The notes under the pieces were generated by a model. That model saw nothing but the letters and a program-made list of their open reading frames with translations. It ran no database searches and had not been told where the DNA came from. From a bacterium (GTDB lineage Bacteria > Patescibacteriota > Microgenomatia > Woykebacterales > RBG-16-39-9b), in assembly GCA_030690175.1 (NCBI GenBank), contig JAUYHE010000022.1, positions 1-8,101 of the forward strand: 8,101 bases of DNA. The letters are read 5' to 3'. Position 1 is the first letter of the stretch. The number at the start of each line of letters is the position of its first letter. Of this stretch, positions 7,191 through 8,101 are shown piece after piece. The position numbers and the translations under genes are program-made.

Positions 7191-8101
<911 letters not shown>

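Overview
The window suggests a bacterium of the Candidate Phyla Radiation (Patescibacteria). The evidence is a PrgI-family / TraC-like type IV secretion pair of the kind common in these genomes, AT-rich protein genes around normal-GC rRNA, and 16S rRNA that departs from the usual sequence at several universal primer sites. All five protein genes end in TAA and none has an in-frame TGA, so the UGA=Gly code of Gracilibacteria and Absconditabacteria is unlikely. A Peregrinibacteria-like or other CPR lineage fits, but the phylum is not resolved here.

Layout, left to right. 1-143: upstream region with an inverted repeat and a good extended -10 promoter. 144-1408 (+): prgI-like gene and a stand-alone VirB4/TraC N-terminal-like gene, 5 bp apart. 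1409-1543: convergent terminator region. 1544-1660 (-): 5S rRNA. 1773-4776 (-): 23S rRNA, flanked by two arms of a long processing stem. 4777-5125: 23S leader with a strong rRNA-type promoter (about 5090-5118), a 13-codon mini-ORF, an intrinsic terminator and a tetranucleotide repeat tract. 5126-5362 (-): 78-aa two-helix membrane protein. 5504-5580 (+): tRNA-Ile(GAU), on the opposite strand. 5581-5729: two strong hairpins. 5730-6284 (-): membrane-anchored methyltransferase, apparently leaderless. 6325-6804 (-): 159-aa unknown protein. 6906-6982 (-): tRNA-Ala(UGC). 6983-7190: spacer with a tRNA-Ile-like remnant. 7191-8101 (-): the 3' part of 16S rRNA, running off the right edge.

The rRNA operon is broken open. 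16S plus tRNA-Ala is separated from 23S-5S by about 2.4 kb holding three protein genes with their own promoters and a tRNA on the other strand, and 23S-5S has its own promoter with a GC-rich discriminator.

The most notable signal concerns translation initiation. The 16S 3' tail has UCUCU where CCUCC (the anti-Shine-Dalgarno core) is expected. None of the five protein genes has a Shine-Dalgarno sequence, and one gene has its -10 element so close that its mRNA should begin at or next to the AUG. Together these suggest a lineage that depends little on SD pairing. The 23S leader, with an intrinsic terminator between the rRNA promoter and 23S, is either an attenuator or a separate small RNA of about 136 nt.
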